A DNA stretch of 64,000 nt from Arthrobacter sp. MYb213. GTDB lineage: Bacteria; Actinomycetota; Actinomycetes; Actinomycetales; Micrococcaceae. The stretch spans positions 27,454 to 91,453 of the forward strand of contig NZ_PCQA01000009.1 in the NCBI RefSeq assembly GCF_002979915.1. Direction: 5' to 3'. How positions within the stretch are numbered: position 1 is the first letter of the stretch; each line of letters begins with the position of its first letter. Of the stretch, positions 45,070-54,420 are shown one piece after another. The position numbers and the translations under genes were made by a program. The notes beneath the pieces were generated by a model. The model made no database searches. It saw only the letters and a list, made by a program, of their open reading frames with translations, and was not told where the DNA came from.

Positions 45070-45717
45070 ATGAACGCAGTCATAGAAAACTTTGACGTAT
45101 TCATTGCAGCATTTGGCAAGACAGTACTATTGACCATTATCTCCGGAGTGATTTCGATCGTCTTCGGCTTGATACTTGCCTCATTCTCGATCTCTCCGTC
45201 TAAGTTCCTCCGCGTAGTCAACGCGGTATACGTAGGCCTGATGCGCAATATCCCCGCTGCGGCGCACCTTTTCTTCACGATTTTCGTGTTGCCTTTGCTC
45301 GGTGTGAAACTTTCTTTTTTCGCATTGGCTTGCATCGGAATCACTGTATACTTTTCGGCGTATTTCTCCGATGCGTTTCGCTCAGGAATCAACTCTATCG
45401 GACGCGGCCAGTTGGAAGCAGCCCAAGCACTGGGGCTCAAGAAAAGTAAGATTCTTCGCCAAATTGTCTTCCCGCAAGGGATTCGAAACTCGGTACCTCC
45501 ACTGATTAACACCATGATTGCGCTCATCAAGGTGACAGCAATTGCTGGCGTGTTTGGTGTCACCGAGCTGTTTGGCGGAATGCTCCAGCTAATTAACACG
45601 AACGATTCCGCCGTAATAGCCCTCATGGTATTTACAGCTCTCCTCTATTCAATACTCACCATTCCTGCCGGTTACATTGCAGGAATCGTGGAACGTAAGG
45701 TGGTGTTCACCACATAA
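45070..45717 (+). CDS. ABC-transporter permease (HisM/GlnP type) 1
   Basis: A 215-residue permease with about five membrane spans. The EAA loop reads GINSIGRGQLEAAQALGLKKSKILRQIVFPQGI, typical of the polar-amino-acid HisMQ family. It follows the binding-protein gene by 28 bases and shares one base with the next start (TAATG). It forms the membrane channel with the second permease. Confidence 0.88.
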   Translation: MNAVIENFDVFIAAFGKTVLLTIISGVISIVFGLILASFSISPSKFLRVVNAVYVGLMRNIPAAAHLFFTIFVLPLLGVKLSFFALACIGITVYFSAYFSDAFRSGINSIGRGQLEAAQALGLKKSKILRQIVFPQGIRNSVPPLINTMIALIKVTAIAGVFGVTELFGGMLQLINTNDSAVIALMVFTALLYSILTIPAGYIAGIVERKVVFTT

Positions 45718-46520
45718 TGGCTACTACAGCATCTTTCTTCGAAACTCCTGGACCAATCGAACGACGGCGAATTCGGCTTGGCATCCTGGGAGGTTCTATT
45801 CCCATCGTGCTACTTTTGGCGCTTGCCGCATTCAGCCTTCACGAGCAAGGATTATTTAACCCGGAGCGTTGGGAAGTTCTTACGACGCCGGATTTGCTCG
45901 TAGCACTGGGGAAGGGACTATGGGCCACTATCAAAGTAGCCATCGTCTCTGTCCTGCTTTCGCTCGTCGTCGGGCTTCTGCTGGCGCTGGGTCGATTGTC
46001 CCACCGAAAATGGTTGAACACTCTTTGCCGCATCTGGATCGAAGCATTGCGAGGGTTGCCCGAACTGCTTTTGGTGTTCTTTATCTACCTCGGCATCCCG
46101 ACAGTTACCGGCTGGTCAATCAACACTTTTTGGGCCTTGGTCGTAGGTCTGGTTTTATACGAGAGCACTGCGATGTCAGAAGTCTTCCGTTCGGGATTCA
46201 TGGCCCTTCCTCGTGGCCAAACCGAGGCGGCACATGCTTTGGGGCTACGTACAGTGAAAACGCTGCGCTTCATCCAATTACCTCAGGTGGTCAAGCTGGT
46301 TCTCCCGAGCTTAGTCAGTGAGATGGTCCGAGTTACCAAGGCTTCTTCATTGGGCTTCGTCATCGGATATACCGACCTATTGCTCACTGGTGAGCACGCC
46401 ATCGAATTCCTTGGCGGCGAGTACGCTGTGCCGATTTTTGCAGCGATCGCTCTCATCTACGTGGTTATCTGTCTTCTGTTGGGAAAAATCTCTTCACTTC
46501 TCAGCCAGCGAGTTTCCTAG
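45717..46520 (+). CDS. ABC-transporter permease (HisM/GlnP type) 2
   Basis: A 267-residue permease with about five or six spans. It carries an N-terminal extension and the EAA loop FMALPRGQTEAAHALGLRTVKTLRFIQLPQVVKLVLP. It overlaps the first permease gene by one base. It is longer than its partner mainly through the N-terminal cytoplasmic segment and first span. Confidence 0.88.
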   Translation: MATTASFFETPGPIERRRIRLGILGGSIPIVLLLALAAFSLHEQGLFNPERWEVLTTPDLLVALGKGLWATIKVAIVSVLLSLVVGLLLALGRLSHRKWLNTLCRIWIEALRGLPELLLVFFIYLGIPTVTGWSINTFWALVVGLVLYESTAMSEVFRSGFMALPRGQTEAAHALGLRTVKTLRFIQLPQVVKLVLPSLVSEMVRVTKASSLGFVIGYTDLLLTGEHAIEFLGGEYAVPIFAAIALIYVVICLLLGKISSLLSQRVS

Positions 46521-46589
46521 ACCGCGATCAATTTCTCAAAAAACGACGACCGTTTCTTGTTCTTCACTTCTAGTAAAGGTTATTCAGCC

Positions 46590-47330
46590 ATGCCTGCAAA
46601 TGAACCGATGATCTCCATCCAGGGGGTCGAAAAATGGTTTGGACAATTTCATGCACTCAAGAATGTTAATCTCGATGTCAGTCCTGGTGAAGTTGTAGTC
46701 ATTCTTGGTCCTTCCGGATCGGGAAAATCAACCTTATGCCGCACCATCAACCGTCTGGAGTCAACGTCCGAAGGGCGTATCATCATCGATGGCAAAGAGC
46801 TGCCCTCGGAGAGTAAACCATTGGCTCAATTGCGTGCTGAAGTCGGGATGGTTTTCCAACAGTTCAACCTCTTCTCTCACATGACCGTGTTGGAAAATGT
46901 CATGTTGGCGCCGGTCCAGGTACTTGGGCAGAAGCCGGCTGAGGTCAGGGAACGGGCACTCCAGTTGCTTGAACGTGTTGGAGTTGAGCATCAGGCCAAC
47001 AAGCGACCCAGTGCACTATCGGGAGGGCAGCAACAGCGTGTGGCAATCGCCCGAGCTCTGGCAATGAAACCGAAGGTCATGCTTTTCGACGAGCCGACCT
47101 CGGCCCTGGACCCGGAGATGATCAAGGAAGTGCTCGACGTGATCGTAGAGCTGACGGGCGAAGGCATGACCATGGTTGTGGTGACTCACGAAATGGGATT
47201 CGCCCAGACTGCTGCAGACCGAATCATCTTCATGGCTGATGGCGAAATCGTCGAGGAAAACACCCCGGCCGAATTCTTCTCCTCACCCAAGACAGCCCGT
47301 GCTCAAGATTTCCTGAGCAAGGTTCTCTGA
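46590..47330 (+). CDS. ABC-transporter ATPase (GlnQ/HisP type)
   Basis: From ATG 46590 (AAAGG upstream) the protein has 246 residues. It has Walker [10 protein letters not shown] (40-48), the Q-loop VFQQFNLF, signature LSGGQ (143-147), Walker [14 protein letters not shown] (Asp167/Glu168) and switch His in VVTHEM. It matches the ATP-binding subunit of polar-amino-acid importers, as do the binding protein and permeases upstream. It energises uptake of the operon substrate. Confidence 0.92.
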   Translation: MPANEPMISIQGVEKWFGQFHALKNVNLDVSPGEVVVILGPSGSGKSTLCRTINRLESTSEGRIIIDGKELPSESKPLAQLRAEVGMVFQQFNLFSHMTVLENVMLAPVQVLGQKPAEVRERALQLLERVGVEHQANKRPSALSGGQQQRVAIARALAMKPKVMLFDEPTSALDPEMIKEVLDVIVELTGEGMTMVVVTHEMGFAQTAADRIIFMADGEIVEENTPAEFFSSPKTARAQDFLSKVL

Positions 47331-47393
47331 TTCTCCCCTTGTATAGCTGGAACTTAAGTACTTCCAGCGCCCACATGCCACGAAGGAAATAGC

Positions 47394-48617
47394 ATGCCTG
47401 CCAACAGAACAATTACTGCTGCTGAAGTTTTTGTCAGTAGTCCAAGCCGAAACTACGTCACCCTCAAAATTACAACAAGTGACGGGCTCGTCGGCTATGG
47501 CGACGCCACCGTCAACGGCCGTGAACTATCCGTTGCCAGCTACCTCAAAGATCATTTGTGTCCTGCGCTGATCGGACGCGATGCCGAACGTATTGAAGAT
47601 ACCTGGCAGTTCTTCTACAAAGGCGCGTATTGGCGCCGCGGCCCGATCACCATGGCCGCCATCGGGGCCATCGACATGGCGCTGTGGGATATCAAGGGCA
47701 AGGCTGCCGACATGCCGGTTTACCAGTTGCTAGGCGGTGCGGCACGGGACAAAATCCTGACCTACACCCATGCGACGGGTTGGGGATTCGAAGAGCTCAT
47801 GGACTCGGTAGCTCAGCGCCAGGCCGAAGGTTTCCGGGCAGTGCGGGTTCAGTTTGGTGTGCCCGGGCTGGAGAAAGTTTACGGGGTGACCCGTGGCGCG
47901 GCCACCTACGAACCAGCTGGCCGTGGCATTGGGCCCGTGACAGAAGAGTGGGATAGTGCGGCTTATCTGCGTACCGCACCGCAGATGTTGGCCCGGGTAC
48001 GTGATGCGGTAGGCGACGAGTTGCATCTGCTTCATGATGTGCATCACCGGCTTACCCCTTCAGAAGCCGCTCGATTGGCACAGGACCTCGAAGCTGTCCG
48101 CTTGTTCTGGCTTGAAGATGTCATGCCTGCCGAAAATCCGTTGCTGCTCCGGCAGGTCAGGAACCAGTCCACGATTCCTCTTGCCATCGGCGAGGTTTTT
48201 AATACGATTTGGGATTGCCAGCAAATCCTTACCGAACGGCTTGTCGATTACATCCGCTGTGCGGTCGTACACGCTGGCGGAATTTCACACATGCGCAAGA
48301 TCCTGGCTCTTGCCGAGGTATTTAATGTTCAGGGCGCGCCTCATGGACCATCCGATGTTTCGCCTATCAACATGGCAGCGTCCTTGCATCTTGGGTTGGC
48401 CACCAGTAACTTCGCTATTCAGGAGCATATGGGCTACGGCCCTCTGGTATCCGAGGTCTTCACTTCCCATTACACCTTCAATGACGGTTACCTGCACCCA
48501 TCGGATAAGCCGGGTCTGGGCGTTGAATTCGATGAGAAAGCGGCCAGAAAATTCGAATACAAGCAGGCTTATCTACCGGTTGCCCGTAATCTCGACGGTT
48601 CGGTCAAGGACTGGTAA
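47394..48617 (+). CDS. manD: D-mannonate dehydratase, ManD type (enolase superfamily)
   Basis: A 407-residue enolase-superfamily member. The ManD features are RRGPITMAAIGAIDMALWDIKGKAA (about 81-105), metal ligands Asp215 (LLHDVHHRL), Glu241 (LEDVMPAENP) and Glu267 (IGEVF), His317 in PHGPSDVSPINMAA, and the C-terminal GLGVEFDE. It removes water from D-mannonate to give 2-keto-3-deoxy-D-gluconate. Some ManD enzymes also use D-gluconate or are weak, so specificity is inferred. A fructuronate reductase gene starts four bases after its stop, which supports the mannonate reading. Confidence 0.85.
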   Translation: MPANRTITAAEVFVSSPSRNYVTLKITTSDGLVGYGDATVNGRELSVASYLKDHLCPALIGRDAERIEDTWQFFYKGAYWRRGPITMAAIGAIDMALWDIKGKAADMPVYQLLGGAARDKILTYTHATGWGFEELMDSVAQRQAEGFRAVRVQFGVPGLEKVYGVTRGAATYEPAGRGIGPVTEEWDSAAYLRTAPQMLARVRDAVGDELHLLHDVHHRLTPSEAARLAQDLEAVRLFWLEDVMPAENPLLLRQVRNQSTIPLAIGEVFNTIWDCQQILTERLVDYIRCAVVHAGGISHMRKILALAEVFNVQGAPHGPSDVSPINMAASLHLGLATSNFAIQEHMGYGPLVSEVFTSHYTFNDGYLHPSDKPGLGVEFDEKAARKFEYKQAYLPVARNLDGSVKDW

Positions 48618-48620
48618 GCC

Positions 48621-50093
48621 ATGACGGATCAACTAGAACGCAGACCTCGAAATTTCGGACCTGGGATTGTCCACCTAGGACTGGGCAATTTTCATCGAGC
48701 GCATATGGCGATGTACACCCGAGCCGCCATTGATGCCAAGGCTGGAGACTGGGGAATCATCGGTGTTGCCAGCCGTTCTCCGGCAGTAGTCGATGCAATG
48801 AAACGACAAGACTTCCTGTACACGATCGTTCAAATTTCGCCCGATGAGTTCTCCTACTCGACGCCGAATGTACATACAGATGCACTGGTCGCGGGCTTGG
48901 AGGGGGAACGACTTCTAGAACTGATAGCTGACCCACGCATTAAGATTATTTCGCTGACGGTAACCGAGAACGGCTACACCTTTGACCCGGTTACCCGTCA
49001 TTTAAATTTGGCCGATCACCGGGTACGGCAGGATCTGGAAGGCCATGAACTTCCGGTGACAACCATCGGACAGATTGCCCTTGGACTCGAACTCCGCATG
49101 CTGGCGGGTAACGGGCCAGTGACAATATTGAGCTGTGACAACCTTTCGCATAATGGGGTGCTGACTCAGTCTCTCGTCGCAGATTTCACCGCCGCGCTAC
49201 CTCGCGAACGGGGTGCTTCCTTAGCAGCATGGATTCAACGCAATGTCACTTTTCCCTCCACGATGGTCGATCGTATTGTGCCAGCTACTACGCAAGAACT
49301 TATTGATCAGGTGAAGAAGGCAACCGGGTATGCCGATGCAATTCCAGTCCCGGCAGAACCCTTCAGCATGTGGGTTATTGAAGATAACTTTGCGGCAGGA
49401 CGTCCGCAGTGGGAAGCCGGCGGGGCCATCTTCAGCGACGAAGTCGACAAGTTCGAACAGCTCAAGGTGCGTCTGCTCAACGGAACGCACTCGCTCCTGG
49501 CCTATCTGGGCGCGCTGTCCGGGGCGGCAACAATTCCCGAGTCTATCTCCGACCCGTGGATCGCGAATGCAGCTCGGAAGGTACTGAGAGATGAATACCT
49601 TCCAAGTGTCCAAGTTCCTAAAGGAGTGGATGTCCGTACCTACGAGGCAGAGCTCTTCGGACGGTGGCGCAACGTTGCCTTGGGGCATCGCACAAGCCAA
49701 GTAGGCTCCGATGGCTCGGTAAAGCTGCGCGAACGGGTGCCGTACCCTAACCAGCAATTGCGCGAAAAGGGACGCAGCCGTGAACTATTAGCACTGACGG
49801 TCGCCGGCTATCTCACTTGTGTTAGTCCCCTGCCCGGTTTTGATCCGGGCGAGCACGCGCGGGCCATGCAGGATCCATTACGAGAAGTCTTGCGCGAGCG
49901 CGCAGCAACGGCCATGAACGGAACAGAGATAGCACGCATCGCAATGGACGAGATCCGATTCCTCGGTGACGATGTCGCCGCAGACGAAGAATTTATCGCC
50001 CGCGTCGCGCGTTATGTGGATCTTCTTCACAGCTCTGGGCCACACCAGGCTTTATCCGAGGCAATGAATACAACAGAAAGAAAAACAGCATGA
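48621..50093 (+). CDS. uxuB: D-fructuronate reductase (mannitol dehydrogenase family)
   Basis: A 490-residue polyol-dehydrogenase-family enzyme. It has an N-terminal NAD-binding GPGIVHLGLGNFHRAHMAMYT, SLTVTENGY (about 110), LSCDNLSHNG (about 170), TMVDRIVPATT (about 213) and the catalytic KVRLLNGTHSLLAYLG (about 285). The context with mannonate dehydratase and KDG kinase favours D-fructuronate/D-mannonate oxidoreductase over mannitol or tagaturonate enzymes. It overlaps the aldolase gene downstream by four bases (ATGA). Confidence 0.84.
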   Translation: MTDQLERRPRNFGPGIVHLGLGNFHRAHMAMYTRAAIDAKAGDWGIIGVASRSPAVVDAMKRQDFLYTIVQISPDEFSYSTPNVHTDALVAGLEGERLLELIADPRIKIISLTVTENGYTFDPVTRHLNLADHRVRQDLEGHELPVTTIGQIALGLELRMLAGNGPVTILSCDNLSHNGVLTQSLVADFTAALPRERGASLAAWIQRNVTFPSTMVDRIVPATTQELIDQVKKATGYADAIPVPAEPFSMWVIEDNFAAGRPQWEAGGAIFSDEVDKFEQLKVRLLNGTHSLLAYLGALSGAATIPESISDPWIANAARKVLRDEYLPSVQVPKGVDVRTYEAELFGRWRNVALGHRTSQVGSDGSVKLRERVPYPNQQLREKGRSRELLALTVAGYLTCVSPLPGFDPGEHARAMQDPLREVLRERAATAMNGTEIARIAMDEIRFLGDDVAADEEFIARVARYVDLLHSSGPHQALSEAMNTTERKTA

Positions 50094-50749
50094 GCTCGAA
50101 CACCAAATTCGCGAGACCGGTATCTCCTCGTTTGCAATCTGCTCCGGTGATTGCTGTGTTGCGCGCGGGTCATGCTAGTGACTATGCCCCAGTCGTCGAA
50201 GCCTTGATGGCCGGAGGGATCACCAGCGTGGAATTAACGCTAAGCACTCCTGGAGTAATCGAAGAACTGCCAATTCTACGGCGGCAATTTGGGACATCAA
50301 TCGACCTTGGAGTCGGTACGGTGACCACGCTGTCGGAGGTCGACCCGCTGATCGATGCGGGCGTTGACTATCTCGTCACGCCAACCACACGGTCAGAGAT
50401 TGTAGATCGTGCGGTCTCCCGCGGGACACCGATATTCCCGGGCGGACTGACACCTAGTGAGCTGCACGAGGGATGGAGTCATGGCGCGAGCGCGGTAAAA
50501 GTCTTCCCTGCTTCCGTATTCGGACCTAACTATATTTCTCATTTGCGCGGACCGTTCCCCGAAATTCAAGTGATCCCGTCCGGGGGCCTCTCACTGAAAA
50601 GCGCTGTTGAGTGGATGCGGGCCGGTGCGTTGGCCGTCAGCCTCGGTGGCCCGTTATTGCGTGACGCGTTTGAGGGCGGGGATCTCAAATCTCTGAGCGA
50701 ACGCTCGGTTCGCGTTGTCGAACAGGTTAAGGAATTCAGCGCATCATGA
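50090..50749 (+). CDS. eda: KDPG/KHG aldolase
   Basis: A 219-residue class I aldolase. The signature Glu48 in SVELTLSTPG and the Schiff-base Lys137 in ASAVKVFPAS are both present. The phosphate-binding end IPSGGLSLKSAVEWMRAGALAVSLGG is also present. It splits 2-keto-3-deoxy-6-phosphogluconate into pyruvate and glyceraldehyde 3-phosphate, the last step of this pathway. Four-base overlaps on both sides couple it to the reductase and the kinase. Confidence 0.9.
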   Translation: MSSNTKFARPVSPRLQSAPVIAVLRAGHASDYAPVVEALMAGGITSVELTLSTPGVIEELPILRRQFGTSIDLGVGTVTTLSEVDPLIDAGVDYLVTPTTRSEIVDRAVSRGTPIFPGGLTPSELHEGWSHGASAVKVFPASVFGPNYISHLRGPFPEIQVIPSGGLSLKSAVEWMRAGALAVSLGGPLLRDAFEGGDLKSLSERSVRVVEQVKEFSAS

Positions 50750-51717
50750 GCGAAGAACAATGGGGCACGGAACAACCCTCAGCCGTGTTGACCTTCGGAG
50801 AAACCATGGGGTTGTTCCGCACCTCTCCATCCGGACCTCTGGCTAATGCGAACGCTGCATCAATTGGGGTTGGCGGTTCGGAATCGAATGTAGCCATCGG
50901 CATCCAGCGTCTTGGCGGCCAAGCGATTTGGTGTGGCCGTGTGGGAGACGATCCCATCGGTTCCAGAGTCCTGCGAGAAATCCGCGGCGAAGATGTCCTC
51001 ACCCATGCTGTAGTGGACACATCGGCGCCAACCGGACTGATGATCAAAGAACAACGCACTAACCAACACCAACGTGTTATCTATTATCGATCCGGCAGCG
51101 CGGGTTCGAAGTTGGATCCCAGGGACATCCCAGACTCACTACTCGAACGAGTCGGGATGGTTCATCTTACGGGCATTACGATGGCTCTCTCGGATTCGGC
51201 TCGCGCAACGTGTTTCAGCATGGCACACCGGGCAAAAGCTCGCGGGTTAAGGGTGTCCTTTGATGTTAATTATCGGGCTCAACTGTGGAGTCAGAGCGAC
51301 GCAACTAGAGCCATTACCGAACTCTTGCCTCTTGCGGACATTGTCTTCGCCGGTGAGGATGAAGCTCAGATGATCGTTGGAGAAGGTGATCCCGTGACAC
51401 TTGCAGAACGTATGAGCCTGGTGGGGCCGACGGAAGTAGTCATCAAACGAGGGTCTGAAGGTGCTTTGGCTCTAGATAACGGAGTGATAAGCAAAGCTTC
51501 CGCCATCCAGATCCAGGCTATTGACACTGTTGGCGCTGGCGACGCTTTCGTCTCCGGTTACCTGACCGAGCGCTGTGCTGGGGGTACGGTGCAAAAGGCA
51601 TTAGCTACTGCTGTGCGAGTGGGTGCTTTCGCTTGCTTATCTCCAGGTGATTGGGAAGGATTGCCCACGGGTCAAGAACTTCAAATGCTGGAAAGTGATG
51701 AACCGGTAATACGCTAA
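50746..51717 (+). CDS. kdgK: 2-keto-3-deoxygluconate kinase (PfkB family)
   Basis: A 323-residue PfkB-type sugar kinase. It has the N-terminal GVGGSESNVAIGIQRLGG, Arg/Tyr residues in RVIYYRSGSA, and the C-terminal signature DTVGAGDAF (260-268) with catalytic Asp266. It phosphorylates the KDG made by the dehydratase, feeding the aldolase encoded just upstream. A strong terminator follows, so this closes the operon. Confidence 0.88.
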   Translation: MSEEQWGTEQPSAVLTFGETMGLFRTSPSGPLANANAASIGVGGSESNVAIGIQRLGGQAIWCGRVGDDPIGSRVLREIRGEDVLTHAVVDTSAPTGLMIKEQRTNQHQRVIYYRSGSAGSKLDPRDIPDSLLERVGMVHLTGITMALSDSARATCFSMAHRAKARGLRVSFDVNYRAQLWSQSDATRAITELLPLADIVFAGEDEAQMIVGEGDPVTLAERMSLVGPTEVVIKRGSEGALALDNGVISKASAIQIQAIDTVGAGDAFVSGYLTERCAGGTVQKALATAVRVGAFACLSPGDWEGLPTGQELQMLESDEPVIR

Positions 51718-51816
51718 TCTTGCTTGCTGATGTTGCTGCCGCATATCGCGATAGGGGTGAACGCAAGAGTTTCAAAGTTCGTTCGCTCATAGAGCATAGT
51801 AATTTTATTGCCGAAT

Positions 51817-51853
51817 GTAAGGGAGCACCCCATACCGTGGGGCGCTCCCTTAC
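51817..51853 (+). terminator. Terminator of the sugar-acid operon
   Basis: GTAAGGGAGCaCCCCA and TGGGGcGCTCCCTTAC form a 16-position stem with one mismatch and a five-base loop, followed by TTTGAG. It lies 99 bases past the kinase stop. Confidence 0.78.
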
Positions 51854-52335
51854 TTTGAGCTAGGAGACAGTAGTCTCTCAGACATGAATGTAAGTTTCTA
51901 GTAACGTCATTCTTGAATGCAATGATCCCCAAACGAAATTAACAGTCACCGGTTAATGTCTATTCGACGTATGGGAGAGTTTGTGAACCGTCCCGGACAT
52001 CATGCCGCGAGGCGTCCGAATGGCCGTGTTTCTCCTCGCGGTCAATATCCTCTATTCACGGTGGACCGCAAGACGGAACCATTGGAGACACAACCTCTTT
52101 CGGGCACGACTCAAAAATCTAAAAATCAGCCAAAAAATCTGAGGTCAGCTGCATCCCGTAAACCACTGACCATGGATTGTGGGAAATACCGTTCCGGAAT
52201 CAGGTTTCGGGAATCTGAAAAGACTGCGAATCCGCTCACTGACGGATAATGCGCGAGCAGTTGATCCTGCGTCCCATAAATGATCGTTTTCGGACTGAAA
52301 GGTCCGCACCCTGAGGTCCTGACCTTCGTTTGCTG
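51854..52335. other. Gene-poor stretch before the secreted repeat protein
   Basis: About 480 bases with no supportable gene. A 97-codon plus-strand frame exists but has a lysine/arginine/serine-rich chance-like composition and no ribosome-binding site. Short inverted sequences occur around 52178-52220 (CGTTCCGGAATC, GTTTCGGGAATC). Confidence 0.4.
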
Positions 52336-54042
52336 CTACTTCACTTTGGACTGAGCAGATTTGTCTATGTACCCTGTCTTCTTCGCCGTGACCTTCACAT
52401 AAAGCACCGCTCCACGATCGCGCTTAGTGACCTTATAGGCGTTCTTGGTAGCCTTCTTGATCGCTGCACCACTGCGGTACCACTGATACTTGTAAGAGCT
52501 AGGTTTTGGTGACCAGGTGCCCGGCTCAGCTTTCAGCTTCTTGCCCACCTTGACGGAGCCACTCACACTCGGTGATTTCTTCAGCTTAAAAGTAGCTTTG
52601 GCAACAGCTTTCGTCTTGCCTGTCGTCGACTCTTGCGTCGTAAAGCCTGCACGAGTAGCAGTCACTCTGACGCTGATTCGCTTGCTCAAATCGGCAGTGC
52701 CTAGTTTGTAAGCTGCCTTCGTTGCACCCTTGATGGTCTTACCATCGCGCAACCACTGATAGGTGTACTTTGAAGGCTTTTCTGACCGTGAGCCAGGATC
52801 AACCTTTAAGGTGTTTCCGAAGACGGATTTTCCCGAGATCTTAGGGGCCTTGGTAACTTTGAAAGTGCCCTTCTTGACTTTGCTATCGCCAGTCACAATC
52901 TGCGTGTCGCTGAAGTAGCCGACTTTCTTCGAATCGACTCGAACTCCGATTCTCTTGTTCACATCTGATGCAGCGAGGGTATAAGTGCTCTTAGTAGCGT
53001 TCGCGATTGCTTTTCCATCGCGAAGCCACTGGTAAGAGAATTTAGCTCCGGTCACCTTCTTGCTAATCAAGGCCTTCAGCGATGACCCAACGTGGTTTGC
53101 ACCAGAAATTGATGCCTTGTGCTTAAAAACGTCAAGCAAATTGTAAGTGCCTGAAAGAGTGTCAGTATGCCTGAGTATCGCATCTTCATACCGATGGTAA
53201 TTCGTGCTGTGATCCGCTACTACCGTTATTTTTTTACCCGAGTCAGCTTTACGAATCTCATATCCGCAAAGCCCCGTGTTCTTCCCCCTGCCAAGGTCCT
53301 TTACTACAACCCCATCGCGGTACCAGACGCATTTCGTCTGTGTTGCGGCAAGTGAATTGTTGTACTGTCCAGAAAGCGTGACTACCGCACCTGGTGAGAC
53401 GTCGTTCCCGTTTGAGACAGCGCGCAATACCGTCAGCTTAGGGTTAACCAGTTTGAGATCGTCTTGTACGGTGATTTTTCCGATGCCTTCAGGGTAGTAA
53501 TACCAGTCAAAGCTTCTATTTGGACCATCCTGCTTGCCCATATACCAGTCTTGGACATAGTAATCGGTGCCTAGGTCGGTTGCTTTGAACCGGTTGAAGC
53601 CTGTTTTTTCAGTAAGCTTCCATGCGCTCTTCGCGTCATTAATATCGTATTCAAAGGGATTACCGTCAAAAAATTTGATGGACGGAACAGTGAATTCTTT
53701 TCCTTTTCGAACAACCATCGGCTCAGTATCAACAGTTATAGCAACTTGCTCCAGCTGCGGCAGCTCAAGGAAAGGGCGCACATCGGCGTAAAAGTCTACT
53801 TCTACATCAACCCAAGTAATCTGTGGCAGACCTGCGATTGCTGAAAGATCTTTACCCGCATTCTGCCATTTGAGGTACCGGACTTCTGGCTGTCTGGCGA
53901 GCTCTTTGATGCTCGGCCCCACACATGTCGCATTTTGCCCATCAATTGTGCACGCAGCAGCAATCGCAGGAGCAGAGCCATTTATTAGCGCACTACCTAA
54001 CAGCGCCGTAACCGCTATTACGCTAAGTAACTTTTTCAGCAT
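52336..54042 (-). CDS. Secreted protein with tandem Ig-like (YQWLRDG) repeats
   Basis: The 568-residue product has a signal peptide (about 1-28, ending AIAA). An N-terminal region of about 110 residues has leucine-rich-like strands (IKELARQPEVRYLKWQ, IAGLPQITWVDVEVD). Three or four C-terminal repeats of about 85 residues follow (from about 330), each with SYQWLRDGKAI, a following ATKSTYTLAASD-type turn and an I-x-VRV-x3-K-x-GY/F ending. Repeats of this kind are common in secreted actinobacterial proteins and cell-surface enzymes. There is no enzyme domain or sortase motif; adhesion or wall binding is inferred. It stands alone with its own promoter region. Confidence 0.72.
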   Translation of the reverse strand: MLKKLLSVIAVTALLGSALINGSAPAIAAACTIDGQNATCVGPSIKELARQPEVRYLKWQNAGKDLSAIAGLPQITWVDVEVDFYADVRPFLELPQLEQVAITVDTEPMVVRKGKEFTVPSIKFFDGNPFEYDINDAKSAWKLTEKTGFNRFKATDLGTDYYVQDWYMGKQDGPNRSFDWYYYPEGIGKITVQDDLKLVNPKLTVLRAVSNGNDVSPGAVVTLSGQYNNSLAATQTKCVWYRDGVVVKDLGRGKNTGLCGYEIRKADSGKKITVVADHSTNYHRYEDAILRHTDTLSGTYNLLDVFKHKASISGANHVGSSLKALISKKVTGAKFSYQWLRDGKAIANATKSTYTLAASDVNKRIGVRVDSKKVGYFSDTQIVTGDSKVKKGTFKVTKAPKISGKSVFGNTLKVDPGSRSEKPSKYTYQWLRDGKTIKGATKAAYKLGTADLSKRISVRVTATRAGFTTQESTTGKTKAVAKATFKLKKSPSVSGSVKVGKKLKAEPGTWSPKPSSYKYQWYRSGAAIKKATKNAYKVTKRDRGAVLYVKVTAKKTGYIDKSAQSKVK

Positions 54043-54177
54043 AGATACCCCGTTAGGAAGTTCGAGAATAATACCGAAATTTTATCCTCAAAATTGTGTT
54101 GTTAGAATTCCCCTCTCACTTCATAGCATTGAAAGTACTGCTCTTCCGCATGGATCTTTCACCTTGAACCGTGCAAG

Positions 54178-54420
54178 TCAGTTATCCAACGGCGGGTACG
54201 TTCCATCTGTCGTTGTCATTGTTTCCATCCAGCAGGTGGCATTGATGGCTTGTTCAATGCCTTGCAGCGCGATGGTGGCTGCTTGTTTTGAATCGGGAAA
54301 GTCTTTATTCATACTGTCTCGCACCACGACAATGCAGCCCTGGCGGTAGATCGCTTGCAGCTGGTTTGAGACCACAAGCGACCTGCGTGAACCTACTGAC
54401 CGTTTACCACTCGATATCAC
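54178..54420 (-). CDS. Diverged paralogue of the 57305-57541 protein
   Basis: An 80-residue product. Residues about 20-80 match the small protein at 57305-57541 (RDSMNKDFPDSKQAATIALQ here, RDSLNKDFPDSKHAATTALQ there, then GIEQAINATCWMET). Relative to that copy it lacks about nine residues before RDS and has an unrelated N-terminus. Its start overlaps the nuclease stop by 17 bases. It may be a degraded copy created when the nuclease-umuDC module moved in. Function unknown. Confidence 0.45.
   Translation of the reverse strand: MISSGKRSVGSRRSLVVSNQLQAIYRQGCIVVVRDSMNKDFPDSKQAATIALQGIEQAINATCWMETMTTTDGTYPPLDN

Noticed and set aside
51956..52249. A 97-codon frame upstream of the secreted repeat protein
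   Set aside because: Basic, low-complexity product, no ribosome-binding site; I list the region as gene-free.
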